Shown: positions 8,963 through 18,040, counted from the stretch's first letter. The stretch is DNA of 32,154 bases from an uncultured Blautia sp. (GCA_934358405.1 CAKRKL010000008.1:1-32154); one strand, 5' to 3'. Made by a program: numbers and translations. Notes: a model not told the origin generated them from the letters alone.

Positions 8963-10003
8963 ATGACAGACATTAAGTCGATGAATAAGGAAGAACTGAA
9001 AGAGCTGATGACACAGCTGGGCGAAAAGCCTTTTAGAGCCAAGCAGATCTACAGCTGGCTTCATGAACATCTGGTTACTTCCTATGAGGAAATGGGAAAT
9101 ATTCCCGCAAAATTAAAAGAAAAACTGAGGGAATATCCTGTTACAGCTCTGGAAATGGTAGATGAACAGATTTCTGCCATTGACGGTACAAGAAAATATC
9201 TGTTTCGCCTTTCTGATGGAAATGTAATTGAGAGTGTTCTTATGCGTTATAAGCACGGAAACTCCGTATGTATTTCCTCACAGGTGGGCTGCAAAATGGG
9301 ATGCCGGTTCTGTGCGTCCACAATTGGCGGATGGACCAGAAACCTGCTTCCTTCAGAAATGCTGGATCAGATTTACAGAATTCAGAATATTACAGGTGAA
9401 CGCGTATCCAATGTTGTTGTTATGGGAACTGGTGAGCCTATGGATAACTACGACAATATTGTGCGCTTTGTACATCTGCTTTCAGATGAAGGCGGTCTTA
9501 ATATCAGCCAGAGGAATATAACAGTATCAACCTGCGGAATTGTTCCGAAGATTTATGAGCTTGCGAAGGAAAAGCTGCAGATTACTCTTGCTTTATCCTT
9601 GCATGCGCCTAATGATGAAAAAAGGCGTGAGCTTATGCCAATTGCCAATCGCTACAGCATGGATGAGGTGTTGGATGCATGCCGGAATTATTTTCAGGAA
9701 ACGGGCAGAAGGATTACTTTTGAGTACAGTCTTGTGGCTGGTGTTAATGACAGCGATGAGGATGCGAGAGAGCTAAGCAGCCGGATCCATGACATTAACT
9801 GTCATGTAAATCTGATTCCGGTTAATCCTATTAAGGAGCGTTCTTACAGGCGCTCTACGCACCAGGCAGTGGAGAATTTTAAAATAAAACTTGAAAAATG
9901 CGGAATTAATGTTACTATTAGAAGGGAAATGGGCAGTGATATAGACGGTGCCTGTGGACAATTGAGAAAGAGCTACATGGAAAACAGTTACGATCAGCAG
10001 TAA
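8963..10003 (+). CDS. rlmN: Dual-specificity 23S rRNA/tRNA adenine-C2 methyltransferase
   Basis: RlmN is a radical-SAM enzyme that methylates C2 of A2503 in 23S rRNA and of A37 in some tRNAs. The 346-residue length is typical. The iron-sulfur cluster motif CKMGCRFC is at 110-117 (Cys110, 114, 117). The C-terminal cysteine that carries the methyl intermediate is Cys331 in DGACGQLR. GTGEPMDNYDN is the SAM-binding GEP region. AGGAAA lies upstream of the ATG. The radical-SAM triad and the methyl-carrier cysteine are present; the family's other catalytic cysteine was not assigned. Cfr-type resistance enzymes are related, but the context and sequence favour RlmN. Confidence 0.96.
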   Translation: MTDIKSMNKEELKELMTQLGEKPFRAKQIYSWLHEHLVTSYEEMGNIPAKLKEKLREYPVTALEMVDEQISAIDGTRKYLFRLSDGNVIESVLMRYKHGNSVCISSQVGCKMGCRFCASTIGGWTRNLLPSEMLDQIYRIQNITGERVSNVVVMGTGEPMDNYDNIVRFVHLLSDEGGLNISQRNITVSTCGIVPKIYELAKEKLQITLALSLHAPNDEKRRELMPIANRYSMDEVLDACRNYFQETGRRITFEYSLVAGVNDSDEDARELSSRIHDINCHVNLIPVNPIKERSYRRSTHQAVENFKIKLEKCGINVTIRREMGSDIDGACGQLRKSYMENSYDQQ

Positions 10004-10031
10004 CTAAACGGAGCAGAAAGCGAGAAGTGAC

Positions 10032-10778
10032 ATGAGGGTATATTCAGCTACGAATATCGGAATGAAGCGGAAGATGAACCAGGATTATGTGTTTGCTTCC
10101 CAGACTCCGGTTGGAAATCTCCCGAATCTCTTTGCAGTGGCTGATGGGATGGGAGGACACAATGCAGGTGATTACGCTTCCTCTCATGCTGTCAGGATAC
10201 TGGTAGATGAAATCAGGGAAGATACAGATTATAATCCTGTAAAGGTAATTCGCCATGCCATTGAGACTGCTAATACAGAAATTATAGAACAGGCACAAAA
10301 AGACGAGACGCTTCGTGGAATGGGAACCACTATGGTAGTAGCTACCATAGTCGGTCAGTATGTCTATGTTGCCAATGTAGGAGACAGCAGACTGTATGTG
10401 GCAGATAAAGAACTAAGACAGATTACCAGAGATCATTCACTGGTACAGGAAATGGTAAGAATGGGTGAGATTACAGCCGAGGAGGCACGGAACCATCCGG
10501 ATAAGAATATTATTACCAGGGCACTTGGTGCAGAGAAGACCATAGATGTGGATTTTTTTGATATGCGCCTGAAGCCGGGAAGTATCATTCTGATGTGCTC
10601 GGATGGTCTTTCCAATATGGTTGAGGATTCCAAGATGGAAGAAATCATATTGAATTCCGATGAGGACATTACCTGGAAAGGTGAAACATTAATCCGGGAA
10701 GCCAACAATAACGGCGGCAAGGATAACATTGCAATAGTATTGATAGAACCATTCACGAATGAGGTGGAAACATGTTAA
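10032..10778 (+). CDS. stp: PP2C-family Ser/Thr protein phosphatase
   Basis: This is a 248-residue soluble, metal-dependent phosphatase (also called PrpC). It reverses phosphorylation by the PASTA kinase encoded next to it. Family motifs are present in order: an early Asp in MNQDYV, DGMGGH (38-43), GMGTTMV, GDSRLYV, DHSLV, SDGL (190-193) and a final DN pair (231-232). The aspartates are the metal ligands. Its end overlaps the kinase start by 7 bases, so the pair is almost certainly translated together. It is a complete single-domain PP2C. Confidence 0.96.
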   Translation: MRVYSATNIGMKRKMNQDYVFASQTPVGNLPNLFAVADGMGGHNAGDYASSHAVRILVDEIREDTDYNPVKVIRHAIETANTEIIEQAQKDETLRGMGTTMVVATIVGQYVYVANVGDSRLYVADKELRQITRDHSLVQEMVRMGEITAEEARNHPDKNIITRALGAEKTIDVDFFDMRLKPGSIILMCSDGLSNMVEDSKMEEIILNSDEDITWKGETLIREANNNGGKDNIAIVLIEPFTNEVETC

Positions 10779-13015
10779 AGACAGGTATGATTATAGCAGA
10801 ACGCTATGAAATTGTAAGTAAAATCGGTACCGGCGGAATGGCGGACGTATATAAGGCAATGGATCATAAACTGAACCGTTTTGTGGCAGTTAAGGTCCTG
10901 AAGCCGGAATTCAGAGAAGATGCGACTTTTGTAAAGAAATTCAGAAGTGAAGCGCAGGCTGCAGCCGGACTGACACATCCTAATATTGTCAATGTATTTG
11001 ACGTAGGAGATGACGAAGGTGTTTATTACATTGTAATGGAGCTGATTGAGGGGATTACCCTGAAGGAGTATATTTCCAAGAAAGGCAAGCTTTCCGTAAA
11101 GGAAGCTACCAGTATTGCCATTCAGGTATCCATGGGACTGGAGGCTGCACACAGTCACGGAATTGTACATCGTGATGTGAAGCCTCAGAATATTATCATT
11201 TCAACAGACGGTAAGGTAAAAGTAACAGATTTCGGTATTGCCAGAGCGGCATCTTCAAATACCATCAGCTCAAATGTAATGGGATCTGTACATTACAGTT
11301 CACCAGAGCAGGTGAGAGGTGGATACAGTGATGAGAAGAGTGATATTTATTCACTTGGTATTACCTTGTATGAGATGGTAACAGGAAGAGTTCCTTTTGA
11401 CGGGGATACTACAGTAGCAATTGCAATCAAGCATCTTCAGGAGGAGATGGTTCCGCCGAGCATTTATGCACCGGATCTTCCGTACAGCTTAGAGCAGATC
11501 ATTATGAAATGTACTCAGAAGAGTGTGGATCGCAGATACAACAGAATGGAGGATGTAATCGCAGATCTGAAGCATTCTCTGATCGACCCGCAGGGGGATT
11601 TTGTTAAGCTTACTTCTGTAGATACAGATGCCAAGACAGTGGTGATTTCTGATGAAGAGCTTGGAGAAATTAAGCATACCCCGAAGCAGTCTGTGAAGAA
11701 TGATATTGAGATGCTTGAAAAGGAACTGAATGAGACTGACTACGATGATTATGAGCCGGAAGAGAATAAAGGAAGACCGGACCGTTCCCGCAGCAGAAGC
11801 AGCAGAGAACGCGAACGGGACAGAGAAAGAGATGACAGAGAACGACGTCTCAAGAAAAAGAAAAGAGGCGCAAGTGTAGCCGGAAGCATTGTAGCTTTAG
11901 TTGCAGGAGCAGCAGTTCTTGTTGGAGTGATCATCGTAGCCGGAAAAGCAACCGGACTGATCGGTGGAGAAAAGCCGGATACCAAGACAGAGCAGCAGGA
12001 GCAGCAAACACAGCAGGATACTGCAGATGACGGACTTGTAACAGTGCCGGATCTGGTTGGAAAGACAGAGGCTGAAGCTCAGGAGCTGTGCGCATCCTTG
12101 AATATCGGAATGAGCTATAAGGGTGAGGAAGCATCCACTCAGGCTAAGGGAAATATTTCTTCTCAGGATCCTGTAAAGGACACTAAGGTAGAGAAGAATT
12201 CAACAGTCAATTATTATGTGAGCAAGGGATCAGAAGAAATTACAGTACCGGATCTGTTTGGACAGAATGGCGCTAAGGCGCAGGAAACACTTGAAAGCCA
12301 GGGCGTTAATGTTAAGGTAAACAAAATTTATCCGGATGATTCTTCTGTAGATATCGGCTGTGTACTGGATACAGAGCCATCAGCAGGAACTACTGTGAAA
12401 TCAGGGGATACGGTTACCCTTACTGTCAGCCGGGGAATTGATTACGGTGATAGCGTACAGGTACCTGATGTAACAGGTCTTGAGAAAAACGAAGCGATTG
12501 CCAAGCTTGGCAAATTCCTTAATATCAATGTGGAGACACAGGTAAGTACTGATGTGGCAGAGGGAACCGTTATTTCTCAGGATCCAATCGGATTCACTGA
12601 GGATGATCCGGTTTACGGAAATCCTGACACAGATACCATTACAATTACAGTAAGCAGCGGTACACAGGATACATCTGCCACAGAGAGCACAGAAGAGACA
12701 ACTCAGACACAGAGTTCTTCTGAGGCTGCCGCAGCAGCCGTTGCAAATGGCGAAATCTGGAAATGTACACAGAGACTGAACACACCTACCGGATATACAG
12801 GCGGTCTTGTCAGACTGGAACTGGTTCAGGAAGTAAGCGGAGTTCCCACTGCAAGCACCGTAGTAGACGGACAGCAGCTTACTTTCCCATACCAGCTGGA
12901 TATTATCGGAGCACCTGGTGTGGCAGAGGGAACCTTATACCTGTCCGAGCAGCAGGCGGACGGAAGCTACCAGGAGCTTGGACATTATCCGCTTACCTTT
13001 GAGAAAGCAGAGTGA
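10772..13015 (+). CDS. prkC: PASTA-domain Ser/Thr protein kinase (PrkC/PknB/Stk1 family)
   Basis: This membrane kinase senses peptidoglycan fragments or lipid II outside the cell and phosphorylates cytoplasmic targets. It has 747 residues. The kinase domain (about 12-275) shows the Gly loop GTGGMADVYK, Lys in VAVKVLK, the catalytic loop HRDVKPQN (133-140) and DFGIARA. A linker follows with a strongly charged Arg/Ser/Glu/Asp segment (about 333-365). One membrane helix lies at about 367-391. Three PASTA domains begin near 422, 489 and 561. A Ser/Thr-rich spacer leads to a final domain from about 658 with no PASTA signature, probably the Ig-like domain known at the end of PrkC proteins. The gene overlaps stp. 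Confidence 0.96.
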   Translation: MLKTGMIIAERYEIVSKIGTGGMADVYKAMDHKLNRFVAVKVLKPEFREDATFVKKFRSEAQAAAGLTHPNIVNVFDVGDDEGVYYIVMELIEGITLKEYISKKGKLSVKEATSIAIQVSMGLEAAHSHGIVHRDVKPQNIIISTDGKVKVTDFGIARAASSNTISSNVMGSVHYSSPEQVRGGYSDEKSDIYSLGITLYEMVTGRVPFDGDTTVAIAIKHLQEEMVPPSIYAPDLPYSLEQIIMKCTQKSVDRRYNRMEDVIADLKHSLIDPQGDFVKLTSVDTDAKTVVISDEELGEIKHTPKQSVKNDIEMLEKELNETDYDDYEPEENKGRPDRSRSRSSRERERDRERDDRERRLKKKKRGASVAGSIVALVAGAAVLVGVIIVAGKATGLIGGEKPDTKTEQQEQQTQQDTADDGLVTVPDLVGKTEAEAQELCASLNIGMSYKGEEASTQAKGNISSQDPVKDTKVEKNSTVNYYVSKGSEEITVPDLFGQNGAKAQETLESQGVNVKVNKIYPDDSSVDIGCVLDTEPSAGTTVKSGDTVTLTVSRGIDYGDSVQVPDVTGLEKNEAIAKLGKFLNINVETQVSTDVAEGTVISQDPIGFTEDDPVYGNPDTDTITITVSSGTQDTSATESTEETTQTQSSSEAAAAAVANGEIWKCTQRLNTPTGYTGGLVRLELVQEVSGVPTASTVVDGQQLTFPYQLDIIGAPGVAEGTLYLSEQQADGSYQELGHYPLTFEKAE

Positions 13016-13018
13016 TTC

Positions 13019-13897
13019 ATGCAGGGAAAGATTATTAAAGGAATCGCAGGCTTTTATTACATTTATGCTGAGGATGGCAATGTATATGAATGTAAGGCAA
13101 AGGGGATTTTCCGGAAAGATAATTTTAAGCCGCTTGTAGGTGATAATGTGGAAATTTCCATTTTGGACGGGGATGCGAAGGAAGGCAGTGTAACTGCCAT
13201 TCTTCCCCGCAGGAATTCTCTGATCCGTCCGGCAGTAGCTAATGTGGATCAGGCATTTGTTATTTTTGCAATGGAAGATCCAAAGCCGAATTTTCTTCTT
13301 CTGGACAGATTTCTGATCATGATGGAGCAGCAGGGGATTCCTGCTGTCATCTGTTTTAACAAAAAGGATCTGGGGGAAAAAGAGGAGCTTGAAAGACTGT
13401 ACCAAACTTATACCGGTTGTGGGTATCAGGTGATTTTATCAAGTACCTTAAAGGAAGAGGGAATCGATGAGATTCGTCAGATTCTAAAGGGAAAGACTAC
13501 AGTGGTAGCAGGACCATCCGGAGTGGGTAAGTCGTCTATTACAAACTGTATGCAAGGCGAGGTACAGATGGAAACCGGTGAAATCAGCCGGAAACTGAAA
13601 CGGGGAAAGCATACTACAAGACATTCCCAGGTGATTCCTGTGGAACAGGATACCTTCCTGGTGGATACTCCTGGATTTTCTTCTTTATATGTTACAGACA
13701 TGGAGGAAGATGAACTGCGAAATTACTTCCCGGAATTTATAAAATATGAGCCGCAGTGCCGTTTCCAGGGATGCAGACACATTCATGAGCCGGACTGCGG
13801 CGTAAAGGAAGCACTGGAAAAAGGAGAAATCAGCCAGCTGCGCTATGAAGATTACCTGGCGTTATATGAGGAATTAAAAGAGAAAAGGAGATACTAA
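13019..13897 (+). CDS. rsgA: Ribosome small subunit-dependent GTPase A
   Basis: RsgA is a circularly permuted GTPase that checks late assembly of the 30S subunit. The 292-residue protein has an N-terminal OB fold (about 1-65). The GTPase motifs are in permuted order: NKKD (114-117) comes before the P-loop GPSGVGKSS (165-173), then DTPGFSS. A C-terminal zinc site has Cys247, Cys252, His254 and Cys260. It starts three bases after the prkC stop with a weak ribosome binding site. The prkC-rsgA-rpe-thiN order is common in Firmicutes. Confidence 0.96.
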   Translation: MQGKIIKGIAGFYYIYAEDGNVYECKAKGIFRKDNFKPLVGDNVEISILDGDAKEGSVTAILPRRNSLIRPAVANVDQAFVIFAMEDPKPNFLLLDRFLIMMEQQGIPAVICFNKKDLGEKEELERLYQTYTGCGYQVILSSTLKEEGIDEIRQILKGKTTVVAGPSGVGKSSITNCMQGEVQMETGEISRKLKRGKHTTRHSQVIPVEQDTFLVDTPGFSSLYVTDMEEDELRNYFPEFIKYEPQCRFQGCRHIHEPDCGVKEALEKGEISQLRYEDYLALYEELKEKRRY

Positions 13898-13901
13898 AAT
13901 T

Positions 13902-14573
13902 ATGTATCAGCTATGCCCTTCCATTTTGTCTGCGGATTTTAACCGCCTGGGCGAACAGATTAAAATTCTTGAAAATGAGGGAGTACAGTGGCTCCATATT
14001 GATGTAATGGATGGAGATTTCGTTCCCAGCATTTCTTTTGGAATGCCTGTGATCAAATCCATTCGTAAGGAATCCAAAATGTTTTTTGATGTTCATCTTA
14101 TGGTGACAGAGCCGGAAAGGTACATCCAGGATTTTGTGAATTGCGGAGCAGATTCCATTACCGTACATGCAGAAGCCTGTGAGGATCTGGAAAGGACAAT
14201 AGAACGTATCAAAGATGCTGGCGTGAAGGTTGGAGTATCTATTAAACCAGCCACTCCGGTAAATGACATCAGCCATATGCTGGAGGATGTGGATATGGTT
14301 CTTATAATGACTGTTCAGCCCGGATTTGGCGGACAGAAATATATGGACGAGTGTACAGAGAAGATTCAGGAACTGAAAGAGCTGATCGATAAAGAAAATC
14401 TGAATGTGGATATTGAAGTAGATGGTGGAATCAATGACGATACACTGGAAACTGTCATGAAGGCAGGAGCAAACATTTTTGTTGCCGGATCCTGGGTATT
14501 TGGTGGTGACATTGCAGAAAATGTACGTCATATTCAGAATGAAATTGAAGAAATCAGCGACCGAATCGAGTGA
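13902..14573 (+). CDS. rpe: Ribulose-phosphate 3-epimerase
   Basis: Rpe interconverts ribulose 5-phosphate and xylulose 5-phosphate in the pentose phosphate pathway. The 223-residue length is standard for this TIM barrel. It begins with a typical LCPSILSADF. Metal and catalytic motifs are visible: HIDVMDGDFVP, DVHLMV, the MTVQPGFGGQ loop and EVDGGIN. AGGAG precedes the ATG. The stop codon overlaps the possible GTG start of thiN. No anomaly was seen. Confidence 0.97.
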   Translation: MYQLCPSILSADFNRLGEQIKILENEGVQWLHIDVMDGDFVPSISFGMPVIKSIRKESKMFFDVHLMVTEPERYIQDFVNCGADSITVHAEACEDLERTIERIKDAGVKVGVSIKPATPVNDISHMLEDVDMVLIMTVQPGFGGQKYMDECTEKIQELKELIDKENLNVDIEVDGGINDDTLETVMKAGANIFVAGSWVFGGDIAENVRHIQNEIEEISDRIE

Positions 14574-14581
14574 GATACAGT

Positions 14582-15259
14582 ATGACAGACACAGTAATCG
14601 TAAGCGGGGGCATGATCCAGAAAGATTTTGCCCTCGATTTTTTGAAAAAATTGCAAAACGAGAATGGAGCTAAAAAGCTGCGTTTTATAGCTGCCGACAG
14701 AGGATTGGATTTCTTTCGTGAGACCGGCCTGGTTCCGGATATTGTGGATGGGGATTTTGATAGTATTTCAGAAGAGGGAAAGGCCTACCTTGACAGTCTT
14801 ACAGAAGCAGAGATTATTAAGCTTCAGCCGGAAAAGGATGATACAGATACTCAGTCAGCAGTAAATCTTGCAATCCAAAAGGGCGCCCGCAATATTCTGA
14901 TTCTGGGAGCAACCGGGGGCAGGCTGGATCATTTCCTTGGCAATCTTGGAATCCTTACTCTTGGAAAACAAAAGAACGTGCAGATTGCGCTTGCTGATGA
15001 ACAGAATTATCTTTGTCTTGCAGAAAGCGGAACAAGGCTTTTCAGAGAAAAACAGTTTGGAAAGTATGTATCCTTTTTTCCGGTAGGGGGAGAAGTTAAA
15101 GGGCTTACTCTTGAAGGCTTCAAATATGCGCTTAACGGATATGACCTGACAGTAGCTGATTGCGGACTTACTGTGAGTAATGAAATTCAGGAGGATGAGG
15201 CAAGAATCAGCTACAAGAAGGGCAGTCTTCTTATGATTATGTCCCGTGACCGCAGATAA
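14582..15259 (+). CDS. thiN: Thiamine diphosphokinase
   Basis: This enzyme transfers pyrophosphate from ATP to thiamine to make the cofactor thiamine diphosphate. The protein has 225 residues from this start. Signatures are ADRGLDFF, DIVDGDFDSIS, DDTDTQSAVNLA and GATGGRLDHFLGNL, which form the ATP and metal site, followed by a C-terminal thiamine-binding beta domain. I chose the ATG at 14582 because family members usually begin close to the VIVSGG strand. A GTG at 14570, overlapping the rpe stop, would add four residues and is possible. It is the last gene of the long operon; a promoter follows it. Confidence 0.93.
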   Translation: MTDTVIVSGGMIQKDFALDFLKKLQNENGAKKLRFIAADRGLDFFRETGLVPDIVDGDFDSISEEGKAYLDSLTEAEIIKLQPEKDDTDTQSAVNLAIQKGARNILILGATGGRLDHFLGNLGILTLGKQKNVQIALADEQNYLCLAESGTRLFREKQFGKYVSFFPVGGEVKGLTLEGFKYALNGYDLTVADCGLTVSNEIQEDEARISYKKGSLLMIMSRDRR

Positions 15260-15268
15260 AAGACATAA

Positions 15269-15297
15269 TTTACTTTTGAAACACTGTGTGGTATGAT
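15269..15297 (+). promoter_or_regulatory. Candidate extended -10 promoter for ychF
   Basis: TTTACT (15269-15274), a 17-base spacer and TATGAT (15292-15297) are preceded by TGG, an extended -10. Transcription would start near 15304, giving a leader of about 80 bases before ychF. The site lies in the largest gap since murE. Confidence 0.6.
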
Positions 15298-15347
15298 TTA
15301 ATAGTGTTAGCTGCCGGAAGGGCAGGCTTTACTATATTAAGAATCGG

Positions 15348-15363
15348 TGTTTCGCAGGAAACA
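15348..15363 (+). promoter_or_regulatory. Hairpin two bases before the ychF ribosome binding site
   Basis: TGTTTC pairs perfectly with GAAACA around the loop GCAG. Two bases later comes the ribosome binding site AGGAGG (15366-15371). A small stem placed so close could affect ribosome access, but no function is shown. Confidence 0.4.
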
Positions 15364-15382
15364 TAAGGAGGAATATACAGAA

Positions 15383-16480
15383 ATGAAATTAGGAATCGTC
15401 GGTTTACCAAACGTAGGAAAAAGTACACTTTTTAATTCTTTGACCAAGGCAGGTGCAGAATCTGCCAACTATCCGTTCTGTACCATTGACCCGAATGTAG
15501 GTGTTGTTACTGTGCCGGATGAGAGACTGGCTTTGCTTGGAGATTTTTATCATTCCAAGAAGGTAACTCCTGCAGTAATTGAATTTGTTGACATTGCCGG
15601 ACTTGTAAAGGGAGCATCCAAGGGTGAAGGCCTTGGAAACCAGTTCCTTGCAAATATCCGTGAAGTAGATGCGATTGTACATGTAGTACGTTGTTTTGAA
15701 GATACAAATGTTATTCATGTAGACGGAAGCATTGACCCTATCCGTGATATTGAGACCATTAATTTGGAACTGATTTTCTCTGATCTTGAGATTCTGGAGA
15801 GAAGAATCGCCAAGGTTACCAAAACAGCACGTATGGACAAGGAAGCTGCGAAGGAGCTTGACTTCCTTCAGAAAATTAAGAAATGGCTGGAAGACGGAAA
15901 GATGGCCATTACAATGGAGCTTGAGAATGAGGATGAGGAAGCATGGATGGGAACCTATAATCTGCTTACTCAGAAGCCTGTAATTTATGCTTCCAATGTT
16001 GCTGAAGAGGATCTTGCAAATGACGGAGCAGATAATGCCTATGTTCAGGAAGTAAGAAAGTTTGCGGCAGAGCAGAATAGTGAGATCTTCGTAATTTGTG
16101 CTCAGATTGAGGAAGAGATTTCCGAACTGGATGAGGACGAGAGAAAGATGTTCCTGGAGGATCTTGGCCTTACAGAGTCTGGTCTTGAGAAGCTGGTAAA
16201 AGCAAGCTATCATCTTCTTGGCCTTATGAGCTTCCTTACAGCAGGTGAAGATGAAACAAGAGCATGGACCATTAAGATCGGAACCAAGGCACCTCAGGCA
16301 GCCGGAAAAATCCACTCTGATTTTGAGCGAGGCTTTATTAAGGCAGAGGTTGTGAATTATCAGGATCTTCTTGATTGCGGTTCTTATGCAGGCGCAAGGG
16401 AAAAAGGACTTGTAAGAATGGAAGGTAAGGAGTACGTAGTACAGGATGGCGATGTGATCTTATTCCGTTTTAATGTATAA
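15383..16480 (+). CDS. ychF: YchF-type redox-regulated ATPase (Obg-related)
   Basis: YchF belongs to the Obg group of P-loop proteins but hydrolyses ATP. It binds ribosomes and is linked to stress responses. The protein has 365 residues from the ATG at 15383, chosen because AAGGAGG sits 11 bases upstream and the family begins [17 protein letters not shown]. An upstream in-frame GTG at 15347 would add 12 unrelated residues and is rejected. [10 protein letters not shown] is the G3 region. NVAEED replaces the NKxD found in true GTPases, as usual for YchF. A C-terminal TGS domain ends in RFNV. It is preceded by its own promoter and followed by lgt. Confidence 0.96.
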   Translation: MKLGIVGLPNVGKSTLFNSLTKAGAESANYPFCTIDPNVGVVTVPDERLALLGDFYHSKKVTPAVIEFVDIAGLVKGASKGEGLGNQFLANIREVDAIVHVVRCFEDTNVIHVDGSIDPIRDIETINLELIFSDLEILERRIAKVTKTARMDKEAAKELDFLQKIKKWLEDGKMAITMELENEDEEAWMGTYNLLTQKPVIYASNVAEEDLANDGADNAYVQEVRKFAAEQNSEIFVICAQIEEEISELDEDERKMFLEDLGLTESGLEKLVKASYHLLGLMSFLTAGEDETRAWTIKIGTKAPQAAGKIHSDFERGFIKAEVVNYQDLLDCGSYAGAREKGLVRMEGKEYVVQDGDVILFRFNV

Positions 16481-16559
16481 TATGATAAGAGATCCATCCA
16501 AGCGGGCGTGGCGCCTGGCGGCGTCATTACCATAGATGAAAGAGACAGAGGGATGATAA

Positions 16560-17828
16560 ATGTCGATTCAGTTTCCAAATCTGGGAATTAACCTGGATTA
16601 TGTGGGAAAATCCATTAGTATCTTTGGATTTGAAATTACATTCTTCGGTATTCTGATCGCAGTTGGAATGCTTCTTGGACTTGGATTTATAGTCATTGAA
16701 GCAAAGCGATGCGGAGAAAAAGAAGATGATTACCTGGAAATGCTGATCATTTCCCTTGTGACAGGAGTGATCGGTGCGAGAGCACTTTATGTATGCTTTT
16801 CCTGGAATCTTTATAAAGGAAATATTAATCAGATTTTTAACCTGAGAAATGGCGGACTTGCTTTTTACGGAGGATTGCTTGGCGGTATGCTAGGTGCAGC
16901 AGTTTACTGTGCCGTGCGTAAGAAGGCATTTATGCAGATGGCAGATACTGCCTGTATGGGACTGGCAGTTGCGCAGATAATAGGAAGGTGGGGAGATTTC
17001 TTTAACAGAGAATCTTTCGGTGAATATACAAACAGCATATTTGCCATGCAGCTTCCCTTATCGTCTGTACGTTCTAGCGAAGTTACGTCTGTGATGCGGG
17101 AAAATCTGGAAACCATAGGAGGAATTTCCTATATTCAGGTTCACCCGGTATTTTTTTATGAAAGTCTGTGGTGCTTGCTTCTGCTTCTTTTGATGCTTGT
17201 GTGGAAAAGAAAGAAGCATTTTCATGGTGAGGTGTTTTTAAGATATCTTGCCGGATACGGACTTGGCAGATTTGTAATTGAGTATTTTAGAACAGACAAG
17301 CTGATGATTCCAGGAACCTCCGTTGGAGTTTCTCAGGTGATTTCAGCAGCACTGTTTCTGATATGTGCAGTAGTGGTAACTGTGGAAGGCTCTATGGCGA
17401 AGAAGAGAGCTGCAAAGCGCAGACGCAGGAGAGAACAGGATTATGAAGCACAGGAAATGGTGGCCAGACAGGCTGAGGCTGAAGAATACAGAGAAAGGCT
17501 TAAGCTGGAACGGGCTTTTGCAGATGAACAAAAGGGCAATATTCCGGAAGAAAAAGAAGACGCTGAAGCCGTTTCTTATGAAGAAACTCAGGAAGAAGAC
17601 GAAGCTGAAGCCGCTTCTTATGAAGAAATTCAGGAGGACGAAGCTTTACGGGAAGACGAAGCTTTACCGGAGGACGATTCTACCAATGAAGCGCTGGAAG
17701 AGGATACTTCTTCTGCTGGAAAAGAAACTGATTCTTCAGAGAATCCGGCATCTTCAGACAGCGATGAGTGGCTGTATAGCAAGCCGCGAAGATTTGCTAA
17801 AAAACCTGCCGATGAGCAGGAAAATTGA
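16560..17828 (+). CDS. lgt: Prolipoprotein diacylglyceryl transferase with long charged C-terminal tail
   Basis: Lgt moves a diacylglyceryl group from phosphatidylglycerol to the lipobox cysteine of prelipoproteins in the membrane. The first 280 residues or so are the normal enzyme with several membrane segments. Motifs are GGLAFYGGLLGG, GRWGDFFNRESFGEYT (the Lgt signature region), VHPVFFYESLW and IEYFRTD. From about residue 280 there is a further 143-residue tail. It starts strongly basic (KKRAAKRRRRR), then becomes very acidic with repeated SYEE and EDEAL blocks. By known Lgt topology the tail would be cytoplasmic. GAGGGATG precedes the ATG. The enzyme assignment is firm; the tail is not needed for the known reaction. 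Confidence 0.95.
   Translation: MSIQFPNLGINLDYVGKSISIFGFEITFFGILIAVGMLLGLGFIVIEAKRCGEKEDDYLEMLIISLVTGVIGARALYVCFSWNLYKGNINQIFNLRNGGLAFYGGLLGGMLGAAVYCAVRKKAFMQMADTACMGLAVAQIIGRWGDFFNRESFGEYTNSIFAMQLPLSSVRSSEVTSVMRENLETIGGISYIQVHPVFFYESLWCLLLLLLMLVWKRKKHFHGEVFLRYLAGYGLGRFVIEYFRTDKLMIPGTSVGVSQVISAALFLICAVVVTVEGSMAKKRAAKRRRRREQDYEAQEMVARQAEAEEYRERLKLERAFADEQKGNIPEEKEDAEAVSYEETQEEDEAEAASYEEIQEDEALREDEALPEDDSTNEALEEDTSSAGKETDSSENPASSDSDEWLYSKPRRFAKKPADEQEN
17562..17639 (+). repeat. Imperfect tandem repeat in the Lgt tail
   Basis: Two copies of about 36-39 bases (17562-17600 and 17604-17639) encode AEAVSYEETQEE and AEAASYEEIQED. They are followed by the shorter duplicated block EDEALRE/DEALPED. The repeats suggest expansion of the acidic tail by in-frame duplication. 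Confidence 0.7.
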
Positions 17829-17904
17829 CAGACAGATCACAAAATATCACAATCTGTCAGGAATGAATGGAAGCTTTTTTTGATTCCGAAAGCGGATGAA
17901 ATGT

Positions 17905-17949
17905 AAAGCGGTGCTTTGATGAATGGATTATCAGGGCATCGCTTTTTTT
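17905..17949 (+). terminator. Intrinsic terminator after lgt
   Basis: AAAGCGGTGC (17905-17914) pairs with GCATCGCTTT (17936-17945) with one G-T pair. The stem runs into a T tract (17943-17949). The loop is about 21 bases. It separates the ychF-lgt unit from the division cluster. Confidence 0.8.
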
Positions 17950-18003
17950 GTGCCTGTAAGGAGTTTGTAACACAATTATGTAATAGAATTCATAATTTGC
18001 CAC

Positions 18004-18032
18004 TTGTAATTTAGAAGCAAATGGGTTAGAAT
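18004..18032 (+). promoter_or_regulatory. Candidate sigmaA promoter of the division cluster (mraZ promoter)
   Basis: TTGTAA (18004-18009), a 17-base spacer and TAGAAT (18027-18032) make a good match to the vegetative consensus. Transcription would start near 18039, just before the repeat array at 18044. A TGGG at 18022-18025 lies in the spacer. Confidence 0.65.
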
Positions 18033-18040
18033 AAACGCAT

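Noticed and set aside
15404..16315. Minus-strand open frame (303 codons) inside ychF
   Set aside because: It is antisense to a complete YchF, and the translation looks like random Cys/His/Leu-rich shadow sequence.
17831..17858. GACAGAT/ATCTGTC hairpin right after lgt as a terminator
   Set aside because: The loop is long and no T tract follows; the stem at 17905-17945 is a far better terminator.
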